Below the pieces are notes generated by a model, which was given only the letters and a program-made list of their open reading frames with translations, did not search any database and was not told the DNA's origin. This document shows, one piece after another, positions 52,210 to 61,954 of a DNA stretch of 64,000 bases. The translations under genes were made by a program, and so were the position numbers. The DNA is from Bacteroidota bacterium (GTDB lineage Bacteria > Bacteroidota > Bacteroidia > NS11-12g > UBA9320): positions 263,999 to 327,998 of the forward strand of contig NVWV01000003.1 in the NCBI GenBank assembly GCA_002746305.1, read 5' to 3'. The number at the start of each line of letters is the position of its first letter. The first letter of the stretch is position 1.

Positions 52210-55200
52210 ATGAGAAAGTACATTTTACTAATACTAATTGCATTTAGTGTTACTTCTGTTTTTGCAGCAGATTACTATTGGGTTGGAGGTTCAGGAAGTT
52301 GGAGCCAAATAAGTCATTGGGCAACTTCTAGTGGCGGGTCCACATTACATTCATCTACACCAGGTGGCACAGATGATGTTCACTTTGATGCCAGTAGTTT
52401 CACTACCACCGGACAATCTGTAACTATTAATGTGACTGCTTCTTGTGCCAATATGGATTGGACTGGAGCCTTGTATAATCCAACTCTTAACGGATCGAAT
52501 TACTTAGAAGTATACGGAAGTCTAAACTCCATCTCTGCTATGAATTGGTCCCATACTGGATACCTCTACTTCTACGGAACTGGAACTCATTCTATAGACT
52601 TAGATGGCCATACAGCTGCAGGTCTGATTTATTTTAATGGTCCTGGTACATTTAATCTCAATAGTGATATTAGCTCTAACAATACCATATATATACAGCA
52701 AGGAACCTTCAACTCTAATAATTATACTGTTCATTGCTTAAGACTATATATTAGTGGATCTAGTAGTTTGACCTTGAATATGGGAACTTCTATTATCGAA
52801 GCTGATTACAATGCTTCTTACACCGGTTATGGTGTATATATAACACATTCCAATGCTACTTTTGACCTTGATCAGACTAATATCAATCTTATAAACACAG
52901 GCGGATATAGCAATGTCTACTGTACTCCAACTGTTGACTTTGGGAACATATCTCTGAATAGATATGCTTATGCCATTAGACTAGGTACAAGCTCTACTGC
53001 GGACTCCATTTTTTATAACAATACAAGTTCTGGAACTAACAACCTAACCACTGCTGATTCTGTCAACTATATCAGAGTGCTTTCCACTTTAGCTACATTT
53101 AATCACTATTCCTCTGGAACTCACATCAAAAAAGCTGAACTATATGGCAACAGCAGGTTCTACTATTCTTGCTCTTTTGATACCTTATGTCTATTCTCTA
53201 CCTCTGGCAGTAAAACGTATACTTTTGGTGCAGGAGCTACTTGCACCATAAACGATTCAATCGCATTTCCTACGGGTTCTTGTGCAACCACACATACAAT
53301 AGAAAGTACTGGTGCTAATGCCACTATTTCAAAATCCTCTGGTACAGTTCTCGCTGAATACATAAACCTCAATTCTATGACTGGCTCTGGGGGAGCTACA
53401 TTTACAGCAAACAATGTTGTTTCTGAAGATGGAAATAATTCAGGATGGACTATCAATACACTAGGATCTACTGACTACTATTGGGTTGGAGGTACAGGTA
53501 ATTGGAGTGACCCTACCCAGTGGGCTCTCACCTCTGGAGGATCTCCTCAAACTGCAACTGGATGCTTACCTACTTCTAATAGTGATGTTTATTTTGATGC
53601 CAATAGTTTTACCTCTACGGCACAATATGTAACTATTAATGTGACTGCTTCTTGTGCCAATATGGATTGGACTGGAGCCTTGTATAATCCAACTCTTAAC
53701 GGGGCAAATTACTTAGAAGTATACGGAAGTCTAAACTCCATCTCTGCTATGAATTGGTCACATACTGGATACCTCTACTTCTACGGAACTGGAACTCATT
53801 CTATAGACTTAACTGGCCATACAGCTGCAGGTCTGATTTATTTTAATGGTCCTGGTACATTTAACCTCAATAGCGACATTAGCTCTAATAATACCATATA
53901 TATACAGCAAGGAACCCTTAACTCCAATAACTACACGATACACGGACTTAGATTATATATTACTGGATCTAGTAGTTTGGTCTTGAATATGGGAACTTCT
54001 ATTCTCGAAGCTGATTACAATGCTCCTTACAATGGTTACGGTGTATATATAACACATTCCAATGCTACTTATGACCTGGACCAAACCAATATCAACTTTG
54101 TCAATACAAGTGGATACGGCAATTTATACTGCACCCAAGCTATTGACTTTGGGAACATAACACTAAATAGAAATGCTTATCTCGTTACACTAGGGACAAG
54201 CTCCACTGCGGACTCTATTTTTTATAACTACACAGGCTCTGGCACTAACCGCTTAACCTCTGCTAGTTCTATCAACTATGTCAGAGTACTTTCAACTTTA
54301 GGTACATTTTATCACTATGCCTCTGGAAGTCATATCAAAAAAGCTGAACTGTATAGCAACGCTACGTTCTTATATACTTGCTCTTTTGATACCTTGTACT
54401 TACTAAAAGAAGGTGCAAGTACATCAATTCGATTTGGGAATAGTAATACGTTTACCGTTAATGACTCGCTATTAATTGAGTCGAATGGATGTTTCCGTGC
54501 AGATGTTGAATCTACATCCAGTGGCACCGCTGCAACGCTATCTATGCCTTACGGCAGATCCCTTGAAACGGATTTCATTAATCTTAAAGATATAACAGCT
54601 ACTGGAGGTGGCACATTTAACGCTGGTGCAAATAGTTCTGATTTAGGAAATAACACAGGTTGGACTTTCACAGGATCAACATATACCTTGTCTCTAACAT
54701 ATAACTATGCTTGTATAAATGCAACTGGAAGTACTGAAGTAAAAATAGTACCCGATGGTCCGACTACCAATTTCTGGTGGAGAAAAATTGTTTCTCCTTA
54801 TGATACCTTTAATACTAATGTTGATACCGTGATGGCCTCATCAGCAGCTACCTATATATTCGTTTCAGAGTATGGCACTAACTGTACCCTTGAAGACTCC
54901 GTTTTTATTACCGTTCGTGCAAATGCAGGAGGCACTGCACAGATTTTCCATAATAATGTAGGCGATGAAGATTGGGATAATTGTAGTAACTGGGATTTGG
55001 GATATATCCCTGACAGCATTTCAGACGTGACCATTGGGGCAGGTGATACCGTTAGGATTACCTCTGACACTGCATGGTGCCGAAACTTTGTAAACAATGG
55101 AGTATATGAGCAAACTGGTGGTGTGCTTATGGTCTTTGGTAATTTCATGAATAATGGCACCATTAATCAAACTGCTGGACTTGTTAACTTAAATGGTACA

Positions 55201-56391
55201 GGAGATGACACCATTGGCGGAACACAAACAATAATATTGGACTCTTTGAACATTCAAAAAGATGGCTCCCTAACTCTGAAAAATCGGTTAGAAATGAAAT
55301 CATATAGCTATTGTAATTTCATTGACGGAATTATATATACTTCTAGTACGGACACCTTCTTATTTAGTAATAATTACGCCCGGTCCAATGGAGGTAATGA
55401 CTCTAGTTTCATTGATGGTCCTATCCATAGATATGGATTTATCTCATTTGTCTTCCCAACTGGGAAAAATGGTAAATGGGCGAGAATTGGCATCTCAACA
55501 TCAAACCCCAAAGCTTACTCGACTTTCAAGGCGGAGTATTTTGATAATTTCTATTCTGACACTTCTAATTATACAACACCATTAGAAAAGGTTAGTATCA
55601 CTGAATACTGGCAATTGGACAGAATATCTGGTTCTAGTATAGTGCAAGTAGCCCTCTTTTATGAAGATTCTGTATATAGCGGAATAACCGACACAAGTAG
55701 CATAACAGTGGCAAAATATTCAGGATCAAGTTGGGTTAATATGGTCAAAAATGTTGTCAACCATTCCAATGGAAAAGGTTTTGTATTATCTAATCCGGTA
55801 TCTACCTTTAGTCCATTCACCTTTGGAAGTTTAAATACCCAAAATTACTTGCCTGTAGACTTCTTGTCCATTGATGCAGAATGGTCTAGCGATGATGCGA
55901 TTGTATCTTGGAAAACGGCTTCGGAACAAAATAATTCTCACTTTGAAATAGAACGAAGTTTCGATGGAATAACCTTCTCCAAAACAGGAGAGCTATTAAG
56001 CAAAAACTCTAACTCTCAGGCAATAATATCGTATGACTTCAAGGACTTGAATGCTCACATAAATACTCCTAAAAATGTATACTACCGAGTAAAACAAGTT
56101 GACTTTGACGGTAAATTCATGCACAGTCCTAGTGTAGTTCTAACTAAACAGTCAGATTCTAAACTTCTTGTTTATCCTAATCCATCCAAGGGTATTGTGA
56201 ATGTATCTATAGGCAGTCCCAATGGCACACTTACCGTAACAGACCTATTTGGCAAACTGGTTTATGAACAACGTATTACAAAAGAGACTTTAACGACTTC
56301 TCTAGATCTCAAACATCTGAGAAGTGGAACGTATATACTTCAATACTATACACGGGACGAAATAAGTACCCGAAAAATTAGTGTTAATTAA
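52210..56391 (+). CDS. Giant T9SS-secreted surface protein with two 403-residue repeats
   Basis: A 1393-residue secreted protein. A signal peptide (1-20) is followed by two repeats starting DYYWVGGSGSWSQISHWATS (about 21) and DYYWVGGTGNWSDPTQWALTS (about 422), each strand-rich with repeated glycine-asparagine turns. A third related stretch (GDEDWDNCSNWDLGYIPDSI) is near 915. A domain with FLSIDAEWSSDDAIVSWKTASE follows from about 1215, and a T9SS type A sorting tail (LLVYPNPSKGIVNVSI onward) from about 1315. It is probably an adhesin or cell-surface structural protein. Part of the repeats is almost identical in DNA. A terminator lies just after its stop. Confidence 0.9.
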   Translation: MRKYILLILIAFSVTSVFAADYYWVGGSGSWSQISHWATSSGGSTLHSSTPGGTDDVHFDASSFTTTGQSVTINVTASCANMDWTGALYNPTLNGSNYLEVYGSLNSISAMNWSHTGYLYFYGTGTHSIDLDGHTAAGLIYFNGPGTFNLNSDISSNNTIYIQQGTFNSNNYTVHCLRLYISGSSSLTLNMGTSIIEADYNASYTGYGVYITHSNATFDLDQTNINLINTGGYSNVYCTPTVDFGNISLNRYAYAIRLGTSSTADSIFYNNTSSGTNNLTTADSVNYIRVLSTLATFNHYSSGTHIKKAELYGNSRFYYSCSFDTLCLFSTSGSKTYTFGAGATCTINDSIAFPTGSCATTHTIESTGANATISKSSGTVLAEYINLNSMTGSGGATFTANNVVSEDGNNSGWTINTLGSTDYYWVGGTGNWSDPTQWALTSGGSPQTATGCLPTSNSDVYFDANSFTSTAQYVTINVTASCANMDWTGALYNPTLNGANYLEVYGSLNSISAMNWSHTGYLYFYGTGTHSIDLTGHTAAGLIYFNGPGTFNLNSDISSNNTIYIQQGTLNSNNYTIHGLRLYITGSSSLVLNMGTSILEADYNAPYNGYGVYITHSNATYDLDQTNINFVNTSGYGNLYCTQAIDFGNITLNRNAYLVTLGTSSTADSIFYNYTGSGTNRLTSASSINYVRVLSTLGTFYHYASGSHIKKAELYSNATFLYTCSFDTLYLLKEGASTSIRFGNSNTFTVNDSLLIESNGCFRADVESTSSGTAATLSMPYGRSLETDFINLKDITATGGGTFNAGANSSDLGNNTGWTFTGSTYTLSLTYNYACINATGSTEVKIVPDGPTTNFWWRKIVSPYDTFNTNVDTVMASSAATYIFVSEYGTNCTLEDSVFITVRANAGGTAQIFHNNVGDEDWDNCSNWDLGYIPDSISDVTIGAGDTVRITSDTAWCRNFVNNGVYEQTGGVLMVFGNFMNNGTINQTAGLVNLNGTGDDTIGGTQTIILDSLNIQKDGSLTLKNRLEMKSYSYCNFIDGIIYTSSTDTFLFSNNYARSNGGNDSSFIDGPIHRYGFISFVFPTGKNGKWARIGISTSNPKAYSTFKAEYFDNFYSDTSNYTTPLEKVSITEYWQLDRISGSSIVQVALFYEDSVYSGITDTSSITVAKYSGSSWVNMVKNVVNHSNGKGFVLSNPVSTFSPFTFGSLNTQNYLPVDFLSIDAEWSSDDAIVSWKTASEQNNSHFEIERSFDGITFSKTGELLSKNSNSQAIISYDFKDLNAHINTPKNVYYRVKQVDFDGKFMHSPSVVLTKQSDSKLLVYPNPSKGIVNVSIGSPNGTLTVTDLFGKLVYEQRITKETLTTSLDLKHLRSGTYILQYYTRDEISTRKISVN
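52421..52707 (+). repeat. Near-identical DNA repeat, copy 1
   Basis: This 287-nt tract matches 53630-53916 with about ten mismatches, while the rest of the two repeats is far more diverged. The offset is 1209 bp, or 403 codons. Confidence 0.9.
53630..53916 (+). repeat. Near-identical DNA repeat, copy 2
   Basis: The partner of 52421-52707. Sharp boundaries of high identity inside an otherwise diverged repeat pair suggest recent gene conversion or selection. Confidence 0.9.
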
Positions 56392-56402
56392 ACCCTTAGT
56401 AT

Positions 56403-56441
56403 AAAGCATCCAATTTTTCGGTTTGTTTGGGTGCTTTTTTA
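56403..56441. terminator. Terminator between convergent genes
   Basis: AAAGCATCCAA (56403-56413) pairs with TTGGGTGCTTT (56427-56437), 11 bp with one wobble and a 13-nt loop, then TTT. It terminates the giant surface-protein gene and may also serve the oligopeptidase gene read from the other strand, whose stop is at 56439. Confidence 0.75.
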
Positions 56442-58472
56442 CTTTTCTATCCCTTCTAGCATAAATAGAAAGGCGTATTCTTTGGCCGTTTCTTTCAGGG
56501 ATTCAAATCTTCCACTTGCTCCACCATGACCGGTTTCCATGTTACAATCCATAATCAGAATGTTATTGTCGGTCTTCATTTCACGCAATTTAGCAATCCA
56601 CTTTGCAGGCTCCCAATATTGTACTTGACTATCGTGTAAGCCCGTAGTGATTAGCATATTGGGATACTCTTTTGCTTGTACATTATCATATGGAGAGTAA
56701 CTTTTAATGTAATGATAGAACTCTTCATTATTTGGATTTCCCCACTCATCATACTCACCCGTAGTAAGAGGAATCGTATCATCTAGCATGGTAGTCACTA
56801 CATCCACAAAGGGTACAGCAGCTATTACACCTTTCCACAAATCTGGTCTATAATTAATGACTACTCCCATAAGTAGGCCACCTGCACTTCCACCCATTGC
56901 ATAGAGTTTATCTGTAGAGGTCCACTTTTCTGAAATGAGGTGCTCTGCACAATCGATGTAATCAAAGAATGTATTTTTTTTATTGAGTAGCTTTCCGTCA
57001 TCATACCACTGACGTCCCAAATCTTCTCCCCCTCGTATGTGTGCTATTACTTGCACAAAACCCCTGTCTAATAAGCTTAACCTCACTGAGCTAAAGTAGG
57101 GGTCTAGTGAATGTCCATACGAGCCATAAGCGTAAAGTAAAGTCGGCCTTGGTTCATCGCTATCTACTTTTTTGTAAACCACACTCATGGGTATTAGTTT
57201 GCCATCTCTAGCTTTTGCCCAAAGACGTTTGCTATCATAAAGAGACTCATCGTATCCTCCCAGAACCTCTTGTTGTTTCAACAGAGTTTTTTTCTGGGTA
57301 TTCATATCATAATCAAACACGGAACTTGGAGTGGTCATGCTTGTATAGCCGTACCGGAGTATTTCTGTGTCAAATTCTGGATTAGAACTGGTCCAGCAGT
57401 CATACGTCTCAGACTCAAACTTCATGTAATGTTCTTCATCTGTTTTTTGATTGATTACTCTAAGATGATTTTGGCCATTGGTACGTTCTTCTATTACCAT
57501 AAAGTTTTTAAAAGTCTCAACCCCTTCCAAGAGAGTTTCTTCTCGATGAGCAATAACTTCCTTCCAGTTTTCTCTTGCTGTTAACTTTTCATCTGTCTCC
57601 ATTAACTTAAAGTTCTGAGCATCCCAGTTGGTCATTACATTCCATTTGTTTTCATAATGGCTTATGCTGTACTCTAACCCACGAATACGTGGTTGAAAGA
57701 TCTTAAAATCGTCGTTTGGATTATCCGCTAATAAGGTTTGATATTCAGACGTTATGCTAGCCCCACTTGAGATTACGATGTACTTTTTACTCTTACTTTT
57801 ATATACTCCACAGTTAAAAGTATCATCTTCTTCTACATATCTAACCTTACTCTCTTTTGCGATAATATCATAGGACATGATCTTAAAACTTCGTAAAGTA
57901 GTTTCGTCTTTCTCGGTATAAAAAATAGTCTGATTGTCATTTGCCCAACTAGCTCCTCCTGTAGTTCCTGGTATACTTAAATCCAATATTTCATTAGTCT
58001 CCAAGTTCTTCATTTTGAGTGTATAGATCCTGCGACTCACGATATCCTCACTATATACTAAAAGCTTGTTATCTGGGCTAACACTCAAACCTCCAATGCT
58101 ATAATAAGCATGACCTTCAGCCATCTTATTGACATCCATAATTATCTCCTCGTCGTTCTCCAAACTCCCTTTTTTACGGCAGTGAATTGCATACTCACCT
58201 TCGGTTACATAGCGGGTATAATACCAATATCCATTTCTTTTTACAGGAACGGACTCATCATCCTTTTTAATGCGTCCTACTATCTCATCATACAGCTTGG
58301 TTTGCAACTCTTCAGTAGGCTTTAAAACCTCTTTGGCATACGCATTTTCTTCATTCAGGTAATCAAGAACCTCTTGATCCTCACGCTGATTTAACCAGAA
58401 ATAATTATCAATACGAGTATCTCCGTGTATACTGAGTTCTTTGGGAGCTTTCTTTGCCTTGGGTGCTTGCAT
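56439..58472 (-). CDS. ptrB: Oligopeptidase B (S9 family), cytoplasmic
   Basis: A 677-residue serine peptidase with an N-terminal propeller and a C-terminal alpha/beta hydrolase domain. The catalytic triad is S529 in MGGSAGGLLMG, D614 in LHDSQVQYWEP and H649 in TGHGGASGR. The RGGEDLGRQWYDDGKLLNKKNT region (480-501) is typical of oligopeptidase B, which cleaves short peptides after basic residues. No signal peptide is present, so it is probably cytoplasmic. The start is adjacent to a 55-bp sequence repeated at 60236. Confidence 0.9.
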   Translation of the reverse strand: MQAPKAKKAPKELSIHGDTRIDNYFWLNQREDQEVLDYLNEENAYAKEVLKPTEELQTKLYDEIVGRIKKDDESVPVKRNGYWYYTRYVTEGEYAIHCRKKGSLENDEEIIMDVNKMAEGHAYYSIGGLSVSPDNKLLVYSEDIVSRRIYTLKMKNLETNEILDLSIPGTTGGASWANDNQTIFYTEKDETTLRSFKIMSYDIIAKESKVRYVEEDDTFNCGVYKSKSKKYIVISSGASITSEYQTLLADNPNDDFKIFQPRIRGLEYSISHYENKWNVMTNWDAQNFKLMETDEKLTARENWKEVIAHREETLLEGVETFKNFMVIEERTNGQNHLRVINQKTDEEHYMKFESETYDCWTSSNPEFDTEILRYGYTSMTTPSSVFDYDMNTQKKTLLKQQEVLGGYDESLYDSKRLWAKARDGKLIPMSVVYKKVDSDEPRPTLLYAYGSYGHSLDPYFSSVRLSLLDRGFVQVIAHIRGGEDLGRQWYDDGKLLNKKNTFFDYIDCAEHLISEKWTSTDKLYAMGGSAGGLLMGVVINYRPDLWKGVIAAVPFVDVVTTMLDDTIPLTTGEYDEWGNPNNEEFYHYIKSYSPYDNVQAKEYPNMLITTGLHDSQVQYWEPAKWIAKLREMKTDNNILIMDCNMETGHGGASGRFESLKETAKEYAFLFMLEGIEK

Positions 58473-58474
58473 GG

Positions 58475-58529
58475 CTGCAATGATAAAACTTAGATTGATG
58501 CCATCCCATTTTGTCGTATTTTTGGTGAA
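58475..58529. repeat. 55-bp direct repeat, copy 1
   Basis: Matches 60236-60290 at 53 of 55 positions. It lies two bases upstream of the oligopeptidase start codon. Confidence 0.9.
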
Positions 58530-58731
58530 GTAAAAGCGTATAAATGGGTCTGAGAACGGGGGGCGGGGTAAATTTACACCTCCAACTGGTGGCTTATTTA
58601 ACCATTACAACAATGAAAGAAGACCTCAATTATGAGATACGTGATAGCAGGGATTTAATAGCTGCTTAAAAATGAATAAAGCTTGACTTGCATTTGAACA
58701 ATAATTGTTCTCACAATTTGAGATATTCACC

Positions 58732-60234
58732 CTAATCTACACTGTACTTTGCGAGTCTATGATAGCCAGATCCTCCAATAGATAAATACAAGTCATTGCT
58801 ATTTCTGCTTTTACCTGAATACCCACATTCGATAAAAGTCCTTTTGTCTACTTTCTCATAAGTAAGCAGTGTTTCAAAATTCAGCTTCTTTTCCTTCGTA
58901 TTTAGAATAGCAGATGTAATGCATTTTTTGGAAGATTCGGAATCATAATACTTTGTGTTGTAATCAAAAACAAAATGAATATTTCCTTCTTGATCTGTGA
59001 CGTGACTAAATGACCTATCTCCAGAATAAATAGTAGCTTCCTTAGGTATTTTCAAACCCCAACTAAAATCTCCTTGGCTGTCAAGAGAAAACACACACAG
59101 TTCAGCTGTATATCTAAGAGTATAGCCTTCCCCAATGGAATACCCTCTATCTCTTTCGCCAAAGAAAATGATTGATCCATCAGAAAGAACTTCATAATTG
59201 ATGGACGTTAAATCAATACCATAATTTTTAGTTCGTCGAAAGTCTTCAATACTTTTTAAACCTTTTTCTGTAAATCCTTGCTTCTCATAATCTGAGTCAA
59301 TTTTACCACTAAATGATCGGACAATTTCCTTTTTGTCAAAATCATATTCAAGGAAATAGACCTCTTCAGTATATCTACCTATACTCGCTGCAAGTTGAAA
59401 ATTTCCTGTAGTATCAAACTTGAGACTAGTTGCTGCCCCTAATTTCTCGATGTCCTGTGAATAGACTATCGTTCCATTTTCATCTAATAAAACTAGTTTT
59501 GTAAGAGTAGGTTTCTCACTATTTATTAAACCCATCTCACGAGAACTGGTTGAACTACTTGCCGTTCCCCTTCTCATTTTATCAATAAAGAGCATAGCAA
59601 CCTCTCCTTTCTCTGAAACAGCTATTTTTTTAATGCCAAAATAAAGTGGCAAGTCCAAATCATCTACAGATGTAACATTCCATACTAATTCTAAGTTTTC
59701 ATCCAATACCGAAATCTCAATTTGCTCAGGTTGTGGGATTCCATCAACCTTAGCGTAAAACGGACGATGGTAGGCACATCGCATATCATTTTCCGACCAT
59801 TTTAAAACAGGAAAATCATATTTATGACGTTTCATTTCAGAATAATCTCCAGTATTGATCTCATTGAATGTTCCATCTCTAAATGTCTTTTTGTTAATTA
59901 CCGCTGCCTCCATGTTTTCTATTTTGGATTTCATAACCCCCGTCAAGATTTTAGTATGAAAAAAGTTCTTCTCATTATATGCGAATCCGTCCTCTTGGTA
60001 AAAAAGACTAAGTGGCTTGATGGTAGGGACTAGGTTTTTGTATATTACCAAACGGTCGCTTTTCACCTTTTCATCACGCAATATGACATGACTATTATCT
60101 GCATAGATGAACTCAACAATGCTATTCTTAGTTTTAATTTTGGGTCCTAGTTTGAATGTGAAATCATTTTGTCCAAGACAAGGTAGTACTAGGAGCTGGA
60201 AGGTGATGATAGTTAAAATGTATTTTGCTTTCAT
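58732..60234 (-). CDS. Secreted protein of unknown function, paralogue of 2384-3892
   Basis: A 500-residue protein with a signal peptide (MKAKYILTIITFQLLVLPCLGQ). Strand-rich segments parallel those of the gene at 2384: LDENLELVWNVTSV against FDDNFELQWKSKF, VSEKGEVAMLFI against VSDDGKVYLLTQ, and LDSQGDFSWGLKI against INPEGGIEWAEKI. The start is set at 60234, where the signal peptide begins; upstream in-frame codons add an implausible extension. The gene lies between two copies of a 55-bp direct repeat, so it may have been inserted or duplicated here. Function is unknown. Confidence 0.75.
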   Translation of the reverse strand: MKAKYILTIITFQLLVLPCLGQNDFTFKLGPKIKTKNSIVEFIYADNSHVILRDEKVKSDRLVIYKNLVPTIKPLSLFYQEDGFAYNEKNFFHTKILTGVMKSKIENMEAAVINKKTFRDGTFNEINTGDYSEMKRHKYDFPVLKWSENDMRCAYHRPFYAKVDGIPQPEQIEISVLDENLELVWNVTSVDDLDLPLYFGIKKIAVSEKGEVAMLFIDKMRRGTASSSTSSREMGLINSEKPTLTKLVLLDENGTIVYSQDIEKLGAATSLKFDTTGNFQLAASIGRYTEEVYFLEYDFDKKEIVRSFSGKIDSDYEKQGFTEKGLKSIEDFRRTKNYGIDLTSINYEVLSDGSIIFFGERDRGYSIGEGYTLRYTAELCVFSLDSQGDFSWGLKIPKEATIYSGDRSFSHVTDQEGNIHFVFDYNTKYYDSESSKKCITSAILNTKEKKLNFETLLTYEKVDKRTFIECGYSGKSRNSNDLYLSIGGSGYHRLAKYSVD

Positions 60235-60235
60235 A

Positions 60236-60290
60236 CTGCAATGATAAAACTTAGAATGATTCCATCCCATTTTGTCGTATTTTTGGTGAA
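60236..60290. repeat. 55-bp direct repeat, copy 2, with promoter-like box
   Basis: The second copy, one base upstream of the minus-strand start at 60234 and directly abutting the plus-strand ATG at 60291. It contains TATTTTTG (60278-60285), a TAnnTTTG box, only five bases before that ATG. Confidence 0.9.
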
Positions 60291-61898
60291 ATGAATACCC
60301 TAAGGTCACTCATACTTTTCCTCGCCATTTTTTATTCTCTAGTGAGCTTTGGTCAACTTTCGGGTAGTTTTAAAAATTATGACCATGCTAAAAACAGGGA
60401 CATTGAGGTGAAACTCTACTATCAATCCTATATTTCACATCACCAAGAAGAAGTAAATATCAGGCCAGATAGTTTGGGGAAATTTGAGATAACTCTTCCT
60501 GAAAAAATGAGCAATCAGGTGCTGTATCTTAACATCCCAAAGTACTATAGCGGTACTATTATCATTAACAAGGGATTGCATATCTCACTCAACGCAAAAA
60601 AGAAAAAAAACTTGGTTGGAATGGTTCATAGCAAAGGACTGCTTAGCGGTCCAGATGCTGATATGGTATATTATTGGAACAAGTCATACACTACATCATT
60701 AAGTAAGTTTTCAAAAAAAAGAGTTGACTTGGTCTTTTACTCGAAAGACTCTGCACATTTAAGGCTCCAAAAACGTATACAATTACATCAAGAATATCTA
60801 GTAGAAATCGAAGAGTTCATTTCTAAAAGAAAATCTACCTATGGAGGTATAATCAAGGACGATTTTATCGCTAAGTACTACTACGACCTATTAGTACTTG
60901 GCTTCTCTACCCCTCTAGAGGATCGGCTTATTCAAGAAATTGCCAATACAAGTTTTATACATTCCAGTATGTATACAATGGAAATGAATTCATTTTTATT
61001 TTATCAGTTGTTTTATGGTAAATCTCTTGATAATAGGAGTCAAATAGAACACACAGTCAAGCCTTATATCCCTGAACAAGAACAATCAAATTTCTCACTG
61101 TTTTTAGATGAATATGTTAAAAAAATAAACCGAGAATCGTATGACAAGCATATCTATGATTTGGGAATCATAGACTATTTAACGAAGTATGAGAATGAGA
61201 TTTTCAAATACAGAATTAGTGCATTGAACGATAAATTATTGTCGTATAAAATTACACCTAATAATCATCTATTAATGGCCGGAATTCCAAAACAGATATG
61301 GGAACGGGAACTCTATTTTAACGAGTTTGAGCACTTGATTACAGAAGGTTGGGCCAAGGCAATCATATCCAAGATAAAAGCGGATGATGAGCATCTAACC
61401 AAGGAACTTCTAGCAATGCATATTACTGACCAAAGTAATACTTTAGGGAGTCCAGTTGGGCACAATGCTACAACCAACATGTACAATTGTATGCAGGATA
61501 GTTTATCTGAACTATTGGATGCCATAAAAAATGAATACAAGGGTAAAACCATCATAGTAGACCTTTGGGGTACTTGGTGTGGCCCATGCATTAGAGACAT
61601 AAAAACGAGTAAAGAGAGAAAAGTAGAACTACAAAAAAGCAATGTAGAGATAGTCTACCTCTGTGAGGGGAAAGGTAGTAAAATTGGTTTTTGGAAAGAG
61701 AAAGTAGTACAACTAAAGATGACTGGGAATCAACTCTTTTTATCTCCATCTCTTACTAATCAGTTTCTAGAAAAATTTGAGATAACAGGTTACCCTAGCC
61801 ATGTAATAATTGATAAAAATGGAAAATATCACCTTGATGAGGAGCACTTTATTAGCAGAATAGATATCGAGGAGTTTTTGAAAGTATATGCTCCTTAG
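60291..61898 (+). CDS. TlpA-like thioredoxin-fold protein, exported
   Basis: A 535-residue protein with a signal peptide (MNTLRSLILFLAIFYSLVSFG). About 400 residues of unassigned, largely helical sequence precede a C-terminal TlpA/AhpC-type thioredoxin domain with the redox motif WCGPC near residue 429 (IIVDLWGTWCGPCIRDI) and the cis-Pro region in FEITGYPSHVIIDKNGKYH. It probably acts as a periplasmic disulfide reductase or as a redox-linked protein of the Bacteroidota TlpA-with-large-N-domain type. It is divergent from 58732-60234 across the 55-bp repeat. Confidence 0.88.
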   Translation: MNTLRSLILFLAIFYSLVSFGQLSGSFKNYDHAKNRDIEVKLYYQSYISHHQEEVNIRPDSLGKFEITLPEKMSNQVLYLNIPKYYSGTIIINKGLHISLNAKKKKNLVGMVHSKGLLSGPDADMVYYWNKSYTTSLSKFSKKRVDLVFYSKDSAHLRLQKRIQLHQEYLVEIEEFISKRKSTYGGIIKDDFIAKYYYDLLVLGFSTPLEDRLIQEIANTSFIHSSMYTMEMNSFLFYQLFYGKSLDNRSQIEHTVKPYIPEQEQSNFSLFLDEYVKKINRESYDKHIYDLGIIDYLTKYENEIFKYRISALNDKLLSYKITPNNHLLMAGIPKQIWERELYFNEFEHLITEGWAKAIISKIKADDEHLTKELLAMHITDQSNTLGSPVGHNATTNMYNCMQDSLSELLDAIKNEYKGKTIIVDLWGTWCGPCIRDIKTSKERKVELQKSNVEIVYLCEGKGSKIGFWKEKVVQLKMTGNQLFLSPSLTNQFLEKFEITGYPSHVIIDKNGKYHLDEEHFISRIDIEEFLKVYAP

Positions 61899-61954
61899 TA
61901 TGATTCAATTAATATTTAAGGAGTATGTCTCCTAATCGTTAATCCAAATACCAT

